Shown: piece by piece, positions 63,084-64,000 of the stretch
How the letters are laid out: each line of letters begins with the position of its first letter
Position numbering within the stretch: position 1 is the stretch's first letter
NCBI RefSeq assembly: GCF_002006345.1
Contig: NZ_LZZM01000190.1
Coordinates: forward strand, 62,001-126,000
Origin: Clostridium puniceum
GTDB lineage: Bacteria > Bacillota > Clostridia > Clostridiales > Clostridiaceae
Length of the DNA: 64,000 bases
Direction of reading: 5' to 3'
Program-made: the position numbers and the translations under genes
Notes under the pieces: model-generated
What the model was told of the DNA's origin: nothing
Databases searched by the model: none
What the model saw: the letters and a program-made list of their open reading frames with translations, nothing else

Positions 63084-64000
63084 ATGGGTGATAAAAAGCA
63101 AATTAAATTAAAAAATGAGATAAAAGAAATGTCTTTAGATGAAGCATATAAACAGTTTAAAAAATTTATATATAAAATCTGTCAATCATGGATTAGGCAA
63201 TATGATATTGAAGACTTGCAACAAGTTGCTTCTATCGGATTTCTAAAAGCTTACAATACTTACGAAGTAACTAAGGATATTCTATTTACCACTTATTTGG
63301 TCAGAATTATCAATAATGAAATTAAGATTTATCATAGAAAAAATAAAAAGCATTCCAATAATTTTAGTTTAAATGCATCCTTTAATAATAATGAGGATGA
63401 TAGTTTAGAGCTTATAGACATAATTAGTGATGATATTAACTATGAAGAAAAAGCAATTAGTAAAATTCAATGTGATGAATTAAGAAATTCAATATCAAAT
63501 CTTCCTGAAAAAGATAAATATATTGTTGAGTCAGTAGCTCTTAATGGTAAAACTCAATGTGAGATTTCAAAAAAATTAAATTTATCAGAATCATCTGTTT
63601 CAAGGATATATAAAAAAGCGTTATTGAAAATAAAAGAAACAATGGAGGGGGAAAATACTATGCCAATAGCAAAAATTACAAAAAATGAGTTGATTTCAGG
63701 TGTTAAACAATATGGAACAAAAGCTAAGGGAATAGAAATTATAGCTAAGAAATACAATTTAAGTCCTGGTACTATAAGAGTTTATCTAGATGAATGGGAT
63801 GTAAGAAAATATAGTAAGGATTATTTAGGACGAAAAGCTAAAGCAAGTTCAGAAGCAGATAAAGGCAGCAATATTCAAGAAGCTAGCAAGCCTTTATTAC
63901 AAGAGGTTAAATTTTATAAAGGTTCTATTGGAGAATATAAAATAGATGATTCATTTATAAATATAAATTTTAATGTTGGGAATATATCATTAAAAAAAGA
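63084..64000 (+). CDS. Phage sigma-70-family factor with C-terminal extension (3' end outside window)
   Basis: Open from ATG 63084 to the window end (>=305 residues). Region 2 is visible as DIEDLQQVASIGFLKAYNTY with LFTTYLVRIINNEIKIYHRK. Region 4 includes LPEKDKYIVESVALNGKTQC, EISKKLNLSESSVSRIYKKA. After ~190 residues, where sigma factors normally end, it continues with a second HTH-like part (KGIEIIAKKYNLSPGTIRVY) and a beta-rich tail. GGGGTGA lies upstream. It probably directs late or middle phage transcription. Confidence 0.8.
   Translation, partial: MGDKKQIKLKNEIKEMSLDEAYKQFKKFIYKICQSWIRQYDIEDLQQVASIGFLKAYNTYEVTKDILFTTYLVRIINNEIKIYHRKNKKHSNNFSLNASFNNNEDDSLELIDIISDDINYEEKAISKIQCDELRNSISNLPEKDKYIVESVALNGKTQCEISKKLNLSESSVSRIYKKALLKIKETMEGENTMPIAKITKNELISGVKQYGTKAKGIEIIAKKYNLSPGTIRVYLDEWDVRKYSKDYLGRKAKASSEADKGSNIQEASKPLLQEVKFYKGSIGEYKIDDSFININFNVGNISLKK

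Larger units (their letters stand above)
54674..64000. mobile_element. Prophage (left part; right end outside the window)
   Basis: From the end of rnpB the gene content switches to an integrase, a lysogeny module facing left and early lytic genes facing right, all phage-type. The left boundary is inferred to be at or just past the rnpB 3' end because the integrase begins there. The right boundary and attachment repeat are outside the window. Structural genes are not yet reached. Confidence 0.85.

Noticed and set aside
1-64000. CRISPR array, rRNA or tRNA genes
   Set aside because: No regularly spaced direct repeats with unique spacers and no rRNA or cloverleaf sequence were recognised; small tRNAs could be missed by eye but none was evident.

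Overview
This AT-rich window shows Gram-positive gene order, sporulation genes, many TTG/GTG starts and strong AGGAGG-type ribosome binding sites. It looks like a chromosomal segment of a Clostridium sensu stricto species (cluster I, perhaps near the C. beijerinckii/butyricum group; this placement is inference). The backbone is the conserved clostridial run hrcA-grpE-dnaK-dnaJ ... prmA-rsmE ... mtaB-HIT-rpsU-yqeY-yqfC-yqfD-pgpH-ybeY-dgkA-era-recO ... ccpN-ppdK ... dgt-dnaG-rpoD-trmK-nif3, ending at the RNase P RNA gene. It covers heat shock, rRNA/tRNA modification, sporulation, envelope lipid cycling, c-di-AMP turnover, primer synthesis and the housekeeping sigma factor.

Four accessory blocks interrupt the backbone. 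(1) 4.4-8.4 kb: a siroheme sulfite/nitrite reductase, an LDH-family dehydrogenase with an unusual substrate loop, a decayed GntR regulator and trmB. (2) 10.4-18.6 kb, between rsmE and mtaB: an AraC regulator, an aminoglycoside-adenylyltransferase-like protein, a DUF2334 deacetylase-like protein, a group II intron (14531 to about 17170) with a split reverse transcriptase, a DUF5673-like membrane protein and several broken genes. (3) 32.5-47.3 kb, between ppdK and dgt: relics of two unrelated transposases, a REC-PAS-histidine kinase plus a GGDEF diguanylate cyclase, a divergent 1846-residue collagen-adhesin-like wall protein (LPQAG anchor), a broken metallo-beta-lactamase gene, a class D-like sortase, more decayed DNA, an Eis-type acetyltransferase and a CotS-type spore coat kinase-like protein. 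(4) 54.7 kb to the window end: the left part of a prophage next to rnpB.

The prophage has a frameshifted tyrosine integrase, an ImmA-like protease, a cI-like repressor, a four-site operator region, Cro, a BRO antirepressor, an excisionase-like protein, a ParB-like protein, small early genes, an ERF annealing protein, an HD protein, a SpoIIID-like regulator and a sigma-70-like factor that runs off the window.

The most interesting signals are these: a canonical A AAA AAG slippery heptamer exactly where the intron reverse transcriptase changes frame; a signalling pair divergent from a giant adhesin that has a coupled 19-codon leader ORF and a nearby sortase; a prophage carrying both a SpoIIID homologue and a sigma factor; and a four-operator lysogeny switch with one operator inside the repressor's own promoter. 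No CRISPR array, rRNA or tRNA gene was seen.
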